Of a DNA stretch of 6,054 nucleotides, positions 5,585 to 6,054 are shown piece after piece. Where the stretch lies: positions 1 to 6,054 of the forward strand of contig DAOUVA010000294.1 of NCBI GenBank assembly GCA_030667885.1. The letters run 5' to 3'. The stretch comes from Phycisphaerae bacterium (GTDB lineage: Bacteria > Planctomycetota > Phycisphaerae > Sedimentisphaerales > Anaerobacaceae). The notes below the pieces were generated by a model. That model was not told the origin of the DNA. It searched no databases and worked only from the letters and a program-made list of their open reading frames with translations. The position numbers and the translations under genes were made by a program. Numbering within the stretch: the first letter of the stretch is position 1; every line of letters starts with the position of its first letter.

Positions 5585-6054
5585 TCAGGTTAACGACTGA
5601 ATCGGATTCCTAATCCACAATAGTTTGCGCTCAAAATCGAGCACAATCACAGTTTCTGCAAAGAAACCTATTCCCAGCGTAAATTCGCCCTGTCCAAAGG
5701 GATTATCATCGACAATGACGTGAATCCGGGCATCATTTATCGAGATATTTCCCAGGGTAAGTTGTTCTACTGTAATCTTTCTGCTGGGCAGCCAGCCTGA
5801 AAGTGGGGTTCTCAGTTTACCTGTTTCCTGGTTGAGTATATTCAAGCCGGAGGAAATCTTTGCCCATATACTTTCCGTGAGAATCAATCCCGGGGCGGCA
5901 CCTGTATCGAGCTCTATGAGTTGCGTTTGACCGGCAAGCGGGATATCAACAACTAACCTGGCGTACCGCTTCTCATTGTGCTCTATCGTAATCGGGTACT
6001 GGTGCCATTGATTGCTGTCTTGTGGATTAAATGAGTCGTTTGCAGAGAATTCCA
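5585..6054 (-). CDS. Retropepsin-like aspartic protease, partial (N-terminus beyond window)
   Basis: The reading frame is open from the right edge of the window to the TGA at 5585-5587, giving 155 visible residues; the start lies outside. A TTG at 5885-5887 could be taken as a start, but it falls after the catalytic motif, so it is internal. Counting from the first full codon (6050-6052), the frame contains QLIELDTGAAPGLIL (44-58) with the aspartic-protease motif Asp49-Thr50-Gly51-Ala52. It ends in the LG-containing strand LGIGFFAETVIVLDFERKLLWI, the usual close of single-domain retropepsin-like (clan AA) proteases in bacteria. Such enzymes work as homodimers, each chain giving one catalytic Asp. 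Cellular location and substrate cannot be read because the N-terminus, where any signal peptide would be, is missing. It is on the same strand as der but 184 bp upstream, so it is probably a separate unit. Confidence 0.78.
   Translation of the reverse strand, partial: EFSANDSFNPQDSNQWHQYPITIEHNEKRYARLVVDIPLAGQTQLIELDTGAAPGLILTESIWAKISSGLNILNQETGKLRTPLSGWLPSRKITVEQLTLGNISINDARIHVIVDDNPFGQGEFTLGIGFFAETVIVLDFERKLLWIRNPIQSLT

Overview
The window reads as a chromosomal housekeeping segment of a free-living bacterium, most likely a member of the Planctomycetota (Phycisphaerae / Sedimentisphaerales-like). That placement is an inference from protein style: the wording of the CdaA and YbbR-type N-termini, the variant P-loop of the second Der GTPase domain, and the small lipoprotein. 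It does not rest on a marker gene. Base composition looks moderate and even across the genes, and I see no transposase, integrase, phage gene, tRNA, rRNA or CRISPR array.

Left half, plus strand. A low-complexity, A/C-rich tract (1-60) with a CCAA core recurring about every 11 bp leads into a near-consensus sigma70 promoter (TTGACA, 17 bp, TAAAAT; 83-111). Downstream, in order, are a small putative lipoprotein (162-398), a CdaA-type membrane diadenylate cyclase (448-1245) and a membrane-anchored CdaR/YbbR-like protein (1319-2344). Spacing and orientation suggest one transcription unit that makes the second messenger c-di-AMP and controls its synthesis. The glmM gene that often follows cdaA-cdaR is not here.

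Right half, minus strand. A retropepsin-like aspartic protease enters from beyond the right edge (5585-6054, partial). It is followed by the ribosome-assembly GTPase Der (4081-5400) and a CstA-family carbon-starvation/pyruvate-type transporter (2292-4040). der and cstA are 40 bp apart and may be co-transcribed. cstA and cdaR converge and overlap by 53 bp at their 3' ends, leaving no room for a separate terminator.

No wholly new system is evident. The points most worth a second look are the altered active-site motif of the diadenylate cyclase (DMA in place of DGA), the helically phased repeat upstream of its likely promoter, and the uncharacterised small lipoprotein at the head of the operon. 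The longest stretch without a gene is the 184 bp at 5401-5584.
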